Positions 13,852-14,103 of a stretch of 14,103 nucleotides of DNA are shown one piece after another. Each line of letters begins with the position of its first letter. The stretch's first letter is position 1. The stretch covers positions 1-14,103 of the forward strand of contig CAZXZC010000022.1 in the NCBI GenBank assembly GCA_964645125.1. Reading direction: 5' to 3'. Source of the DNA: JBDKGD01 sp964645125 (lineage in GTDB: Bacteria; Patescibacteriota; Minisyncoccia; UBA6257; 2-01-FULL-56-20). The position numbers and the translations under genes were made by a program. The notes below the pieces were generated by a model. The model ran no database searches and was not told the DNA's origin. It saw nothing but the letters and a program-made list of their open reading frames with translations.

Positions 13852-14070
13852 TTGAGGAAATAAAATTATTTTCTCGAAAAAATAAACATGTGAATTTTTT
13901 CACATACACCGGAATAGCTTAACGGTAAAGCATATGGGCTAAGTACCCATACATGAGGGTTCAACTCCCTTTTCCGGTATGAGGGTCACACTTCCTAAGA
14001 AGGTGACTGAATAAGTCCTAAAGTAACTTATTCGAACAGAGAAAGCCATTGTGCTTTCTCTGTTCCTCAA
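13852..14070 (+). other. Structured insertion in 23S helix 45 region
   Basis: This sequence has no 23S counterpart and is built of successive perfect or near-perfect stems. They are GAGGAAATAA/TTATTTTCTC (13854-13875), ATGTGA/TCACAT (13888-13905), a tRNA cloverleaf (13908-13979), GTCAC-CTTC/GAAG-GTGAC (13985-14007), GAATAAGT/ACTTATTC (14009-14033), and a 12-bp stem AACAGAGAAAGC/GCTTTCTCTGTT (14035-14064). TTGAGGAA (13852-13859) and TTCCTCAA (14063-14070) are complementary and could close the whole element, competing with the first and last stems. Helix 45 is a known site of intervening sequences in bacterial 23S rRNA. The following 33 nt are A-rich and do not clearly return to 23S, so the real insertion may be longer. 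Confidence 0.7.
13908..13979 (+). tRNA. tRNA-like gene inside the 23S insertion, anticodon AAG
   Basis: This is a full 72-nt cloverleaf with acceptor ACCGGAA/TTCCGGT (7 Watson-Crick pairs), TA at 8-9, D stem GCTT/AAGC with loop AACGGTA containing GG, anticodon stem ATGGG/CCCAT, loop CTAAGTA, T stem GAGGG/CCCTT with loop TTCAACT, and discriminator A. CCA is not encoded. Read conventionally the anticodon is AAG (Leu, codon CTT), yet the variable loop has only four bases, whereas bacterial tRNA-Leu has a long variable arm. Two bases instead of one join the D and anticodon stems, and a sixth anticodon-stem pair (T-A) is possible. It could be a working tRNA of unusual identity, a processing signal, or a structural domain of the ribosome. 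Confidence 0.8.
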
Positions 14071-14103
14071 ACAAAATTTCGGCAAGCGCGCAAAAAATAA
14101 AAA

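Noticed and set aside
13852..14103. Group I intron or homing-endonuclease intron in 23S
   Set aside because: No open frame and no recognisable group I core are visible, and the site (helix 45) is typical of intervening sequences instead. A larger intron extending beyond the window is not fully excluded.

Overview
The window most likely comes from a member of the Candidate Phyla Radiation (Patescibacteria, Parcubacteria-like). This is an inference from several traits seen together. PheT is short and lacks its OB-fold tRNA-binding domain, and no tRNA encodes CCA. The proteins are compact, many genes have a -10 box only 6-10 nt before the start codon, and the 23S rRNA gene stands alone with an insertion. 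No 16S rRNA or ribosomal protein gene is present to place it more exactly. Both ends of the window lie in or next to RNA genes.

Layout. Positions 5-254 hold two divergent Met tRNAs, an initiator on the minus strand and an elongator on the plus strand, with promoters that share one -35 box. Positions 290-5864 are a tightly packed translation and nucleotide operon: pheS, an unrecognised 207-residue ORF, pheT, a CCA-adding enzyme and dUTPase. Positions 5886-7165 encode two membrane proteins of unknown function. A tRNA-Pro(CGG) on the minus strand (7168-7238) separates them from a ccdA/dipZ-like pair (7322-9242), a thiol-redox system. Positions 9246-11311 form a looser region. It holds a REP-like hairpin, a bidirectional terminator, a small acidic/Pro-rich protein on the minus strand, a roughly 400-bp divergent intergenic region full of inverted repeats, a secreted transglycosylase-like protein, a large GC-rich palindrome, a small membrane protein and a hypothetical minus-strand protein. 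Positions 11478-12212 encode a membrane-anchored DsbA-like oxidoreductase, followed by a strong terminator.

A near-consensus promoter (12304-12333) then drives a 23S rRNA gene starting near 12516. It matches canonical 23S through domain I and most of domain II, up to the L11/GTPase-centre region and helix 44. At helix 45 (about 13840-13850) the 23S sequence stops. It is replaced by a chain of perfect hairpins around a complete 72-nt tRNA cloverleaf (13908-13979) with anticodon AAG. No 23S sequence is confidently regained before the window ends. This tRNA inside an rRNA insertion is the most unusual element here.

Functional links. The CCA enzyme would complete the CCA-less tRNAs, and PheST would charge tRNA-Phe. 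DsbA and CcdA/DipZ would be the oxidising and reducing sides of extracytoplasmic thiol chemistry. The secreted transglycosylase-like protein, which has two cysteines in its mature domain, is a plausible client.
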